Shown piece after piece: positions 24,897-33,860 of a DNA stretch of 64,000 nt. Under the pieces are notes generated by a model. It worked only from the letters and a program-made list of their open reading frames with translations. It was not told the DNA's origin and did not search any database. This stretch comes from Shewanella hanedai (GTDB lineage Bacteria; Pseudomonadota; Gammaproteobacteria; Enterobacterales; Shewanellaceae). Location of the stretch: assembly GCF_007197645.1 (NCBI RefSeq), contig NZ_VKGK01000004.1:1-64000 (forward strand), written 5' to 3'. The translations under genes and the position numbers were made by a program. Within the stretch, counting starts at the first letter, position 1; every line of letters begins with the position of its first letter.

Positions 24897-26189
24897 TTAT
24901 GCTTTTATATCTAACTGCTTAATACGCCGATATAAGGTATGACGTGAGATCCCGAGTTGTATGGCCGCTTTATTGCGGTTGCCTTGATGCGATAACAATA
25001 CCGAGCGTATATGTTCAGCCTCAGATCGCTCTAAGTGTTCTTTTAGCGATGTGCCGCGAGCACTCGGCGTACTAAACTGTATATCTTTGGCGTAGATAAT
25101 ATCTCCATCCACCAAGATAGCCGCCTGGGTGATCACATTGTGTAGTTCACGCACATTGCCCGGCCAATAATGCAAACACAACTGTTGCTCCGCATCTCGC
25201 GATAACTGCTTAGAAACATGATGATTAGATTCAAACTCCAATAAAAAACGTCGCGCTAAAGGCAAAATGTCATCCTGACGGGCGGCCAAGGGAGGCACCT
25301 CTAAGGTAATAACATTAAGTCGATAGTAGAGATCTAAACGAAAATTCCCCTCTTGAACCAGCTCAAACAGATTACGGTGACTGGCGGCTAAAATACGGGT
25401 ATCGATTGGCCGTTGAACACTACTCCCAACACGCTTAATATGCCTGCTCTCAAGTACCTGTAAAAAATTGCCCTGCAATTCCATAGGCAGATCGCCTATC
25501 TCATCAAGCAGTAAAGTCCCCCCATTAGCCTGTTCAAAAGCCCCCATATGCTGTTGATCTGCACCGGTAAAAGCCCCCTTTTCATGACCAAAGAGTTCAT
25601 CTTGAGCTAATGTCGCTTGTATTCCTGCACAGTTAAGGCTGACAAAAGGGCCTGTTTGTCGGGCTGAGTGCTTATGAATATAGCGAGCCAAATACTCTTT
25701 GCCGCTGCCCGATGGCCCCTGAAGCAACAAGGTCACATCGGTTTTTGCCACTTTACACGCAAGTTCGTAGAGCAGACCTAGAGACTTAGTCGGCCCCTCT
25801 GTATGCACTTGAGGCTCTGACGTATTCAGCTGCTGCATTCCAATGCAATGGCCTATCATGGCGGATAGAATATCGAGATCGACAGGTTTATGATGGTAAT
25901 CATAGACATTGCTCAAGGAGAGCCCCTTAGCAACCTCTTTCAGATGTGATTGGTCAGTAATCACTATCCATTGACAGTGCCGCTCTTTTTCTAGCACCGC
26001 CCTAGACTCTACCAAAGAGTTAAGATCGATAAAAGCCAGTCCAACCGAAGCCGTACTGCCTTTCTTTAAACTGCGGGTCTGAAACTGCCAACCTAAACGC
26101 TCTAGGCTTTCAAGCAGTTGCCTATCGACGTCGGTCTGTAACGACTCAGGCCACAGCATCACGGAACGATTCACTAGCGAACTCATCAT
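24897..26189 (-). CDS. Sigma-54-dependent activator (VpsR-like, atypical N-terminal domain)
   Basis: A 430-residue enhancer-binding protein. Residues 1-125 form a receiver-like but degenerate domain; no clear phosphorylatable Asp pocket is evident. The AAA+ domain has Walker A GPSGSGKE (158-165) and the sigma-54 contact loop GAFTGA (205-210), and ends in the PGNVRELHNVI motif. The C-terminal Fis-type helix-turn-helix is NRNKAAIQLGISRHTLYRRI. I start at ATG 26189, preceded by AAAAAAGG; the longer open frame begins with an unsupported TTG. Divergent from the aldolase gene. I found no convincing -24/-12 promoter next door, so its targets may be elsewhere. Confidence 0.85.
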   Translation of the reverse strand: MMSSLVNRSVMLWPESLQTDVDRQLLESLERLGWQFQTRSLKKGSTASVGLAFIDLNSLVESRAVLEKERHCQWIVITDQSHLKEVAKGLSLSNVYDYHHKPVDLDILSAMIGHCIGMQQLNTSEPQVHTEGPTKSLGLLYELACKVAKTDVTLLLQGPSGSGKEYLARYIHKHSARQTGPFVSLNCAGIQATLAQDELFGHEKGAFTGADQQHMGAFEQANGGTLLLDEIGDLPMELQGNFLQVLESRHIKRVGSSVQRPIDTRILAASHRNLFELVQEGNFRLDLYYRLNVITLEVPPLAARQDDILPLARRFLLEFESNHHVSKQLSRDAEQQLCLHYWPGNVRELHNVITQAAILVDGDIIYAKDIQFSTPSARGTSLKEHLERSEAEHIRSVLLSHQGNRNKAAIQLGISRHTLYRRIKQLDIKA

Positions 26190-26410
26190 AACTGCTACCT
26201 TTTTTATTGATAGTGTAGCAGTTGTGAGACAGTTTTCGGTTAAAAAGCGAGCTGATGACCCGTAACTCAATCCGCTTAAGATTAGCCATATTCAGTCACT
26301 AAAAGCTAAGCCATTAATAGCCTTAATTTTTTAAATGAATGTGCTATGTTATTAGTCAATATCAAAGACAGCATCGCTCGTCATAATCATTTTATTTAAA
26401 AGGGCTTACC

Positions 26411-28126
26411 ATGCAAAGCTTGTGGCAAAATGAGATTGCAGATCAAATTAACACTCCGTTAGCGTTCAGGGTTTACACCTCTAGACTGCTTGGCCAAGAA
26501 CCAGCACTGGTACTTCATGGAGGCGGTAATACCTCAGTAAAAACCCAAGTCACTAACCTTTTCGGTGAAGTCGAAGAGATACTCTATGTTAAGGGCAGTG
26601 GTTGGGATCTTGAGACCATTGAAGCGGCAGGATTTGCACCGGTAAAGATGGACGTGCTACTTAAGATGGCTCAGCTGCCAACACTTAGCGACAGCGACAT
26701 GGTCAAATATCAGCGTGCAGCCATGATAGATCCAAGTGCACCTAACCCTTCAGTAGAAGCAATTCTTCACGCCATCATCCCCTTTGCCTATGTCGATCAT
26801 ACTCATGCTGATGCCATCGTTACGTTAACAAATACACCAGACGGCAAGGCGATGATTCAAGAGCTGTATGGCAAACGTGTGTTCGTTATCCCTTATGTGA
26901 TGCCCGGATTTGCACTGGCAAAGCTAGTGTATGAGATGACTCGTGATCTAAAATGGCAATCTATAGAAGGTATTGTCCTGATGAATCACGGTCTGTTTAC
27001 CTTCAGCGATGATGCCAAAACAGCCTATGAAAAAACCATTGAACTAGTCACGGAAGCGGAGCAATTCATTGAAGCTCAACTGTGCCTGAAATCAGAGGCC
27101 GTTGAAGAGGCAAGTGGACAGGCACCAAACGGTTACCCAGAACAAGATATCAGCATCGATTTAGTCGAGCTGGCTCGAATACGTAAACTGGTTTCGGCGC
27201 AAAAAGGTGCAGCACAAGTGGCCCTGCTCAATAGCTCTGTTCCCTCATGTCATATCGCCAGCCACCCCAAGCTAAAAGAGATCGCGACTCGTGGACCGTT
27301 AACCCCCGACCATGTGATTCGCACTAAACGGGTCCCTGTTATTTTTGGCGAGAATATTGAAGCTGATTTGAGCGAGTATGCCAGCAAGTATATTGAGTAT
27401 TTTGAGGCCTACCAGCATGAACAAACCATGCTCAACTACGCACCAAACTTTGCTATTTGGCAGGGAAAGGCCGCCATCTCATTCGGTAAAACCGTAAAAG
27501 AAGCACTCATCATTGAAGACATCACCAGCCACACCTTCGATGCGATTTTAACGGCTGAACAATTTAGTCAATATCAGGCATTAAGCGCGCAAGAGATATT
27601 TGAGGTCGAATATTGGGAGCTTGAACAAGCCAAGCTTAAAAAAGCCGCCAACAATAATATGCCATTATTAGGCAAGGTAGTGATGGTCACTCCGGCAGCC
27701 ACTGAAGTCATGCAAGCAGTTGTTGAACAACTCATAAAGCTGGGCGCGAATGTCCTCGATCTGAATGAATATCATGGCTTCGATACCTTAGATAAATGTC
27801 AGGAAGCAGCTGAAACCGCTGTCATTGATTTTGGCGGGCTAGATATCCTTGTTTGCTTAAACGATGATTCAACCAACCTGATGCTGATCAATACCTGCGA
27901 AGCTTTTTTAGAACACGGACTCTGTCCTACTGTGCTTTGTGTCAATCATCTCACTCTGCCCGTGATGAGCAGTGAGAACATTAATGTGCTCGCACTTAAC
28001 TCTTCTGTGAATACAGATATTGGATCGACTGAAGATAAACATGCAGGTCTATTCAACCTCACCAGTGCCATTACGATGATTCTGTCTCCTGAATATGTGC
28101 CAAATAACGATGAAGTTAAGGTTTAA
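26411..28126 (+). CDS. Class II aldolase with degenerate C-terminal dehydrogenase-like domain
   Basis: A 571-residue protein. Residues 1-400 carry a class II (zinc) aldolase/adducin-type domain with HGGGNTSVKT, YVDHTHADAIVTL (HxH metal ligands) and LMNHGLFTFSDDA. The last 160 residues look like a short-chain dehydrogenase remnant (GKVVMVTPAATEVM, GGLDILVCLNDDS) but lack the GxxxGxG loop and the YxxxK catalytic pair. Full bifunctional RhaD-type aldolase/dehydrogenases are about 680-700 residues. Probable role: retro-aldol cleavage of a phosphorylated sugar-like compound made by the downstream kinase. AGGG precedes the ATG. First gene of the catabolic set. Confidence 0.85.
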   Translation: MQSLWQNEIADQINTPLAFRVYTSRLLGQEPALVLHGGGNTSVKTQVTNLFGEVEEILYVKGSGWDLETIEAAGFAPVKMDVLLKMAQLPTLSDSDMVKYQRAAMIDPSAPNPSVEAILHAIIPFAYVDHTHADAIVTLTNTPDGKAMIQELYGKRVFVIPYVMPGFALAKLVYEMTRDLKWQSIEGIVLMNHGLFTFSDDAKTAYEKTIELVTEAEQFIEAQLCLKSEAVEEASGQAPNGYPEQDISIDLVELARIRKLVSAQKGAAQVALLNSSVPSCHIASHPKLKEIATRGPLTPDHVIRTKRVPVIFGENIEADLSEYASKYIEYFEAYQHEQTMLNYAPNFAIWQGKAAISFGKTVKEALIIEDITSHTFDAILTAEQFSQYQALSAQEIFEVEYWELEQAKLKKAANNNMPLLGKVVMVTPAATEVMQAVVEQLIKLGANVLDLNEYHGFDTLDKCQEAAETAVIDFGGLDILVCLNDDSTNLMLINTCEAFLEHGLCPTVLCVNHLTLPVMSSENINVLALNSSVNTDIGSTEDKHAGLFNLTSAITMILSPEYVPNNDEVKV

Positions 28127-28139
28127 TACCAATCAGTAT
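28126..28139. repeat. Dispersed post-stop 14-mer, copy 3
   Basis: ATACCAATCAGTAT begins on the last base of the aldolase stop codon. It is the reverse complement of the copies at 249-262 and 22130-22143. Confidence 0.6.
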
Positions 28140-28209
28140 AAGAACAGATAAAACATGCTAGGAGCCGTTTTCCTCTAGCCTCGACATTTTTGTAGATTAG
28201 GAGATGAGT

Positions 28210-29787
28210 ATGGAAACCTATCTGTTAGCGATAGATGCAGGAACTGGTAGCGGGAGAGCGGTACTGTTTGATCGTAAAGGTCAGCAAATCTCAGTGGGTC
28301 AGGAGGAGTGGTCACACCTCGCCGAAGAGGGAGTTGAAAACTCCATGGGCTTTGACTGCCAAAAGAACTGGATACTGCTTTGTCGCTGTATTCAATATGT
28401 GCTCAAAGATGCCGACATCTCCCCCGAACAGATAGTCTCCATTTCCGCCACCAGCATGCGAGAAGGAATCGTGCTGTTCGACAAAGAGGGGCAAGAAGTT
28501 TGGGCCGTTGCCAATGTCGATGCTAGGGCGGCCGAGCAGGTTCATGCCTTAAAAGAAGCAACGACAGATATTGAACATGAGTATTATCTTCAATCAGGTC
28601 AAACTTTTGCACTCGGTGCCTTACCAAGAATTCTCTGGCTGAAGGAACATCACCCAGAGATATACGCTAAAGCGGCATCGGTCACCATGATCAGTGATTG
28701 GATTTTGGCGAAACTCAGCGGCGTGATAGCCACAGAGCCTTCAAATGCTGGTACCACAGGTATATTTTCATTGGCTGAACGGCACTGGCTTCCTCAGATG
28801 GCACTCGAGGTCGGAGTCAATGAAACCATCTTTCCTCCCGTTCATGAAACTGGCACTAAAATTGGCGAGGTTACTGAGCTCGCGGCAGGCCAATCGGGCT
28901 TAACTATCGGCACTTCCGTTGTCATGGGCGGTGGTGATGTACAGTTGGGTGCAGCAGGCCTTGGGGTCGTGGAACTGGGCGACATGGCAGTATTAGGCGG
29001 GAGTTTTTGGCAGCAAGTTGTTAATATCCCGTCATCGACGCCACCACCAGAAGACATGTCAATTCGCATCAACCCCCATGTGATCCCTGGGATTTCACAA
29101 GCTGAAGGGATCACCTTTTTTAGTGGGTTAGTCATGCGCTGGTTTAGGGATACTTTTTGCCAACTTGAGCAGCAAGAAGCAGAGCTACGTGGTATTGATG
29201 TGTATGCGCTACTGGAAGAGATGGCCAAGAAAGTCCCTGTCGGTTCCCACAATATTCTGCCCATATTTTCTGATGCGATGAACTACGGCCACTGGTACCA
29301 CGCCGCCCCCTCTTTTATTAATCTGTCTTTGGATCCTGAAAAAAGTAGCAGAGCCTGTCTTTTTCGCAGCCTAGAGGAAAATGCCTGTATCGTCTCGGCC
29401 ATCAACCTTGAAAAAATTCATTCGTTCATCGCCAATGAACATGATGTCGAAAATGACACCTTAGTGTTTGCCGGTGGCGCCAGTAAGGGAGTGCTTTGGC
29501 CTCAAATTTTAGCCGATGTCACAGGTAAAAAAGTCAAAATACCTAAGGTTAAAGAAGCCACTGCACTAGGTGCAGCCATGGCCGCAGGTGTTGGGATAGG
29601 CATCTATGCCGACATGAAATCCGCTGCCAAAGAGTTGGTTGTTTGGGAAAAAACCTACTCGCCTAATATGGATAACTATCTCACTTACCAAGCATTAAAA
29701 GAGCGCTGGCTACAGGTATATCAACAGGAGTTGAGTTTAGTCGATCAGGGCTTAACCACCTCAATGTGGCAAGCGCCGGGGTTGTAA
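28210..29787 (+). CDS. lsrK: FGGY-family kinase closely resembling autoinducer-2 kinase LsrK
   Basis: A 525-residue sugar kinase of the FGGY family. Long stretches match what I know of enterobacterial LsrK: AIDAGTGSGRAVLFD, SMREGIVLFD, ANVDARAAEQV, TMISDWILAKLSG, GGGDVQLG (catalytic Asp about residue 243), GSFWQQVVNIP, RINPHVIPGISQAEGITFF, MRWFRDTFC, WYHAAPSFINLS, and the C-terminal LVDQGLTTSMWQAPGL. LsrK phosphorylates 4,5-dihydroxy-2,3-pentanedione (autoinducer-2). I use ATG 28210 because AGGAG sits six bases before it. None of the other Lsr genes is present, so the natural substrate may be AI-2 or a related C4-C6 compound. The symbol reflects similarity only. Confidence 0.85.
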   Translation: METYLLAIDAGTGSGRAVLFDRKGQQISVGQEEWSHLAEEGVENSMGFDCQKNWILLCRCIQYVLKDADISPEQIVSISATSMREGIVLFDKEGQEVWAVANVDARAAEQVHALKEATTDIEHEYYLQSGQTFALGALPRILWLKEHHPEIYAKAASVTMISDWILAKLSGVIATEPSNAGTTGIFSLAERHWLPQMALEVGVNETIFPPVHETGTKIGEVTELAAGQSGLTIGTSVVMGGGDVQLGAAGLGVVELGDMAVLGGSFWQQVVNIPSSTPPPEDMSIRINPHVIPGISQAEGITFFSGLVMRWFRDTFCQLEQQEAELRGIDVYALLEEMAKKVPVGSHNILPIFSDAMNYGHWYHAAPSFINLSLDPEKSSRACLFRSLEENACIVSAINLEKIHSFIANEHDVENDTLVFAGGASKGVLWPQILADVTGKKVKIPKVKEATALGAAMAAGVGIGIYADMKSAAKELVVWEKTYSPNMDNYLTYQALKERWLQVYQQELSLVDQGLTTSMWQAPGL

Positions 29788-29877
29788 TAGTAATGAACTC
29801 AAGATAAAACTAACAAAGTGTCGAGTCACATTGAAATGAACACCGCCAACAATACAAAAAAATAAACAGGAACCACT

Positions 29878-30252
29878 ATGTATTTAACGAATGAATCAGA
29901 GCATGACTATCGCTTCGGTGAGTATGGTCCTAAATATGTCACCAATGGCCCAAGAGTCGACTTTGGCATTGTGGTCATCACGCCCGGTGAAGCTCATCCT
30001 TGCCACAAACATGTCAAACAGGAAGAGTCATTCCTAGTATTAGAGGGTGAATGCGCCGTCTATGTGGATGGGGTAAGAGTGCTGATAAAAGAGGGGGATT
30101 ACCTTAGATGCGAACCCGGTGAGTCTCATCTTTTTCGCAATGAAAGCGACAAAAACTTTAAATCCGTCTTCGTCAAAGCGCCCTATATGGAAGAGAAAGA
30201 CAGTGTTTATATCGACTGGCAACCCGGGCAGGAATTTATTAAGCAAGCGTGA
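29878..30252 (+). CDS. Small cupin-domain protein
   Basis: A 124-residue single-cupin protein. Cupin motif 1 is visible as PGEAHPCHKHVKQEESFLVLEGE (H, H, E ligands) and motif 2 as CEPGESHLFRNES. Small cupins in sugar operons often act as isomerases or epimerases for the sugar or its phosphate. It lies 90 bases after the LsrK-like kinase and shares its strand, so it could isomerise the kinase product before the aldolase acts; this is inference. AGGAACCACT precedes the ATG. Confidence 0.85.
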   Translation: MYLTNESEHDYRFGEYGPKYVTNGPRVDFGIVVITPGEAHPCHKHVKQEESFLVLEGECAVYVDGVRVLIKEGDYLRCEPGESHLFRNESDKNFKSVFVKAPYMEEKDSVYIDWQPGQEFIKQA

Positions 30253-30310
30253 TCGTTTTCTATCACCCGCTAAACACTGCAATATAAAATGAAGTTAACG
30301 ATAAAGAACC

Positions 30311-30934
30311 TTAGTCATCAAGCCCGTGGTCAATGGCATATCGAACTAAACCCGCGCTGGTTTTGATGGCTAATTTATCTTTTATGTTTCGTCGATGAGT
30401 TTCAATGGTGCGCACACTAATATCGAGCTCTCTTGCCAACTCTTTATTATTCAACCCTGATGCTAATAAACGCAACACCGTCTGCTCTCTTGTGGTTAAG
30501 ACCGTGCTCTTACTTGGCTCTAGACTGCTTTTAATCAGTAGATCTGAGATGGCTCGACTGTAATATATCCCGCCGTTGTAGATCACTCTTAAGGCATAAA
30601 ACATCTCAGCAGCACTGATGTCCTTCAGGGCATAACCATTCACCCCATGGTTAAGCACACTCAGTACGTACTCTTTATCATCATGCATGCTCAACACGAG
30701 GATCTTGATGTCAGGAAACTTATCTTTAAATATCTCAGCCGTATCCATGCCATTCATTTCTGGCATGCTGATATCCATCAACACAATATCAGGCATCAGC
30801 TTAGGCACTTTTTCAAGGGCTTCTTTGCCATTTGCAGCTTGGCCAACCACCACAAAATCATCATCCATGGATAAGCGTGCTATTAATCCTTCTCTAAAAA
30901 TAGAATGGTCATCCACAATAAAAATTCGCATCAT
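30311..30934 (-). CDS. NarL/FixJ-family response regulator
   Basis: A 207-residue response regulator. The receiver has the acidic pocket DD at residues 8-9, the phospho-acceptor D54 in VLMDISMP, and the late Lys in YALKDIS. The C-terminal LuxR-type helix-turn-helix runs LTTREQTVLRLLASGLNNKELA and RELDISVRTIETHRRNIKDKL. Its start abuts the stop of the histidine kinase gene, so the pair is one operon. It is convergent with the cupin gene and divergent from the TRAP genes, a common arrangement for control of a neighbouring uptake system. Confidence 0.93.
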   Translation of the reverse strand: MMRIFIVDDHSIFREGLIARLSMDDDFVVVGQAANGKEALEKVPKLMPDIVLMDISMPEMNGMDTAEIFKDKFPDIKILVLSMHDDKEYVLSVLNHGVNGYALKDISAAEMFYALRVIYNGGIYYSRAISDLLIKSSLEPSKSTVLTTREQTVLRLLASGLNNKELARELDISVRTIETHRRNIKDKLAIKTSAGLVRYAIDHGLDD

Positions 30935-32320
30935 CTACCTCTTGTTTGAATTGCTATAGTTGAGTAGTTTTTTGGGTAGTTTGCTGACCACTTTTGTGCC
31001 AGATGAAGAGCTGTAAATATCAAGCCTTCCGTTAAAATAGCTGATACGCTCAGACATATTTCTCAATCCTATGCCCACAAAAGGAGACTTATTTCGACTC
31101 AGTTTTTGAGTATCAAAACCACAGCCATTGTCGGTAATAGACAGAATAAACCAAGACTCATTCACATTGATTTTAACCGTCACAGCTGTCGCATTGGCAT
31201 GACGTTCGATATTGGTTAACGCCTCCTGTGCAATACGATACAAGGTGGTTCTTGCATCACTTGGCAGCAATTTTTTAATGGCCAAGGGTTCGAAAGAGAT
31301 ATCGATATTCAATCGATTTCGATAATCTTCAATCAAGGCTGAAAGGGCTGCAGATAAGCCGTGGTCTTCTAATAAGTTAGGGTGTAAATCCCTTGATATT
31401 CGTCGAACGTCATTGATCGTGGCGTCTAAATACTGCTCGCATTGAGCCAATTCCTCAGTGGCAGAATCGCCTTTAGCGAGCCTAAAAATAACATTCTCAA
31501 CCACATACTTAGTCGACACCAGCATCTGGATAATGCCGTCATGAAGCTCTCGAGATACCCGTTGACGCTCCACCTCTTGGCTATCGACAATCCGGTTTGT
31601 CAGGACTTTAAGTTTTCCATCAGCCAATTTTCGCTCACTTGCTTGCAGGAACAGACCGGAAAAGAACACCACGATAACACCCGCCACGGTAAGCACGAAA
31701 ATGACAATAAACGTTTGATTAATATACCCATTAATCTCTTCTTGTAGCGTAATGACATCACGATCAATATCATCAATGTAGATCCCAGTCCCAATCATCC
31801 AACGCCATTTGTCCAGCATGACTGAGTAAGCCAGTTTTTTTGCAATTAACCCCGTTGAAGGTTTTTCCCAAAGGTATTCATGGAAACCGCCGCCTTGCTC
31901 GGCATTCGAAATCAAAATCTGAATTAACGGGTTTCCTGAAGCATCAACCCAATCCCACCAATTCTTTCCTACTCGATAGGGCTGTCGAGGATGAACAATA
32001 TTAATCCCCTCTTCGTTGTAAACAAAAAAATAGCCATCGTCACCGTGTTGCAGCATGTTGAGGATCTCAGCGACCTGTTTTTTGGCAAGGGGATCGTGTT
32101 CATCTGCAGCTTGATAAATATGGCTTATCGCCCCCAATGCTAACTCTATGTTGGATTGTAACTGCTGCTTTCTCAGCTCGAGAATCTTCTCTCTGTAGGA
32201 AGATCCACTTTGCTCCGACAAGAGTTCCGATTGGTAATTTAACGCCAAAACGATAATTAACATTGAGAGCACTAGCGGAAGAATACTGAGTGCAATAATC
32301 TTCTGTTTGAAGTCCAGCAT
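30935..32320 (-). CDS. Cache-domain sensor histidine kinase
   Basis: A 461-residue sensor. Transmembrane helix about residues 9-28; a periplasmic single-Cache domain at 35-195 with DGYFFVYNEEGINIVHP, VGKNWWDWVD, GGGFHEYLWEKP and WMIGTGIYIDDID; and a second helix at about 203-225. Then comes a HisKA_3 dimerisation domain with the phospho-acceptor H260 in SRELHDGIIQ and a C-terminal HATPase. The sCache_2 pattern is known for binding small carboxylates and related ligands. With the adjacent response regulator it probably senses the substrate of the nearby TRAP transporter. Confidence 0.92.
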   Translation of the reverse strand: MLDFKQKIIALSILPLVLSMLIIVLALNYQSELLSEQSGSSYREKILELRKQQLQSNIELALGAISHIYQAADEHDPLAKKQVAEILNMLQHGDDGYFFVYNEEGINIVHPRQPYRVGKNWWDWVDASGNPLIQILISNAEQGGGFHEYLWEKPSTGLIAKKLAYSVMLDKWRWMIGTGIYIDDIDRDVITLQEEINGYINQTFIVIFVLTVAGVIVVFFSGLFLQASERKLADGKLKVLTNRIVDSQEVERQRVSRELHDGIIQMLVSTKYVVENVIFRLAKGDSATEELAQCEQYLDATINDVRRISRDLHPNLLEDHGLSAALSALIEDYRNRLNIDISFEPLAIKKLLPSDARTTLYRIAQEALTNIERHANATAVTVKINVNESWFILSITDNGCGFDTQKLSRNKSPFVGIGLRNMSERISYFNGRLDIYSSSSGTKVVSKLPKKLLNYSNSNKR

Positions 32321-32684
32321 CAGGCCCCATCTTTGTCTTTTTATTTTATTATTGTCTTTATATTAGTGCACTAGACTCCGTAAATTACAACTCCATCCCC
32401 CTTCAGCCCTCTCAATTCCAACGATTTTTGAACAACCATAACCATGTTAACAAAAGGTAAAGAACTGTTTTTAAAAATGATAAATCAATCAGATTTCACT
32501 TATAAAAAAGTTTCAACTCACTGCGTCAAATCGGCTTTAAAAGACCAAGATAAATAAAAAACAACCATCACAGCTTTCCCCATCTACGTGATAACCCTTA
32601 GACAACTCAGTAGTAAAACGAATATCTAGCCTTTGGAAAAATCACTAACTTGGCAGTCCACCAATAAAAATATGGGACACCAAG
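32321..32684. other. Divergent intergenic region, sensor kinase / TRAP genes
   Basis: A 364-base AT-rich gap that must contain the promoter of the TRAP-porin operon and the sites of its regulator. I found no clear dyad or sigma-54 element. No open frame is evident. Confidence 0.5.
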
Positions 32685-33752
32685 ATGTTCAAACATGCAT
32701 TTAAGACACTCATCATCTCCACGCTAATGTTTTCCTCAACAGCTGCGATGGCTGAAATGGAGAAAACCTACCGCTGGCGATTAGCCGAAACCTGGCCGAA
32801 AGACTTTCCTGTATTTGGCTACACCGTTAAAAGCATGGCTCAACGTGTGAAAGTCATGTCTAACGATCGCCTGGTTATCACCATTGACTCCAAGAATAAG
32901 CATAAAGCGCCTTTAGGTATTTTCGACATGGTGCGAGCAGGCCAATATCAGATGGGGCACTCCGCTTCCTATTATTGGAAAGGTAAAGATCTCAACACCA
33001 TGTTCTTTACTACAAGGCCATTTGGCATGACTGCAACTGAGCAATATGCCTGGTTCTACTACGGCGGTGGCATGGAGCTCATGCAGAAAACCTATCAACC
33101 CTATGGGCTACTCTCCTTCCCTGGTGGCAATACGGGTAATCAAATGGGTGGCTGGTTTCGTAAAGAGATCAATTCTGTCGAAGATCTAAAAGGCCTTAAG
33201 ATGCGGATCCCAGGATTTGCTGGCGAGGTGATATCGAAATTGGGCGCGAGTCCAGTAAACATCCCAGCAGGTGAGCTATATACCGCACTTGAACGAAATA
33301 CCATTGACGCATTGGAGTGGGTTGGCCCCTCTCTGGATCTACGCATGGGCTTTCAAAAAGTCGCCCCCTTCTACTACACAGGTTGGCATGAGCCAGCAAC
33401 TGAGCTGCAATTCTTAATCAATGAAAAGGCCTTTAATACGCTACCAAAAGATCTGCAAGAGATCTTAGTCATCGCTATGCGTGCTTCAGCCTATGACATG
33501 TACGCACAATCAATGCATGAAAACGCGATTAACCTAGAAAAAATACATAAAGAACACCCTGAAATCCAGATCAAAACTTTCCCTAGCAACGTCATGCTCA
33601 AGCTCCAACAGGCAAATGATGAATTGATAGAGCAGTTCAAAAAATCTGATCCGCTCACCAAAGAGATCATCGAATCACAGGAGCATTATCAAGGTATTGC
33701 ACGTCCCTGGACACGTATCTCAGATCAAACCTACTTAGAGATTAGTCAGTAA
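32685..33752 (+). CDS. dctP: TRAP transporter periplasmic solute-binding protein (DctP family)
   Basis: A 355-residue solute receptor. Signal peptide residues 1-23 (ends AMAEM). The DctP fold signatures are present: YRWRLAETWPKDFP, GQYQMGHSASYYWKGKD, the ligand-arginine region LKGLKMRIPGFAGEV, and ALEWVGPSLDLRMGF followed by QKVAPFYYTGWHEPATELQF. This last segment resembles the subgroup that includes TakP (2-oxoacid binding). It delivers its ligand to the DctQM permease encoded next. First gene of a dctPQM-porin operon. Confidence 0.92.
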   Translation: MFKHAFKTLIISTLMFSSTAAMAEMEKTYRWRLAETWPKDFPVFGYTVKSMAQRVKVMSNDRLVITIDSKNKHKAPLGIFDMVRAGQYQMGHSASYYWKGKDLNTMFFTTRPFGMTATEQYAWFYYGGGMELMQKTYQPYGLLSFPGGNTGNQMGGWFRKEINSVEDLKGLKMRIPGFAGEVISKLGASPVNIPAGELYTALERNTIDALEWVGPSLDLRMGFQKVAPFYYTGWHEPATELQFLINEKAFNTLPKDLQEILVIAMRASAYDMYAQSMHENAINLEKIHKEHPEIQIKTFPSNVMLKLQQANDELIEQFKKSDPLTKEIIESQEHYQGIARPWTRISDQTYLEISQ

Positions 33753-33860
33753 CGACTTAAGGGCTTGAACAGCTTCAAGCCCTTTTAATGAACTGGAATT
33801 GCTCAAGTCAATTCGGTATTCAATGCCGACTCTAACGCCAACAAATATAAGAAAAGTCGT

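Noticed and set aside
28842..29264. 140-residue reverse-strand open frame inside the LsrK-like kinase gene
   Set aside because: It is a shadow of a well-supported coding sequence with low-complexity Ser/Pro/Thr-rich content and no family resemblance.
32640..32684. Sigma-54 promoter before dctP (TTGGCAGTCCACCAATA)
   Set aside because: The -24-like GG is present but no TTGC follows at the required distance, so the match fails at -12.
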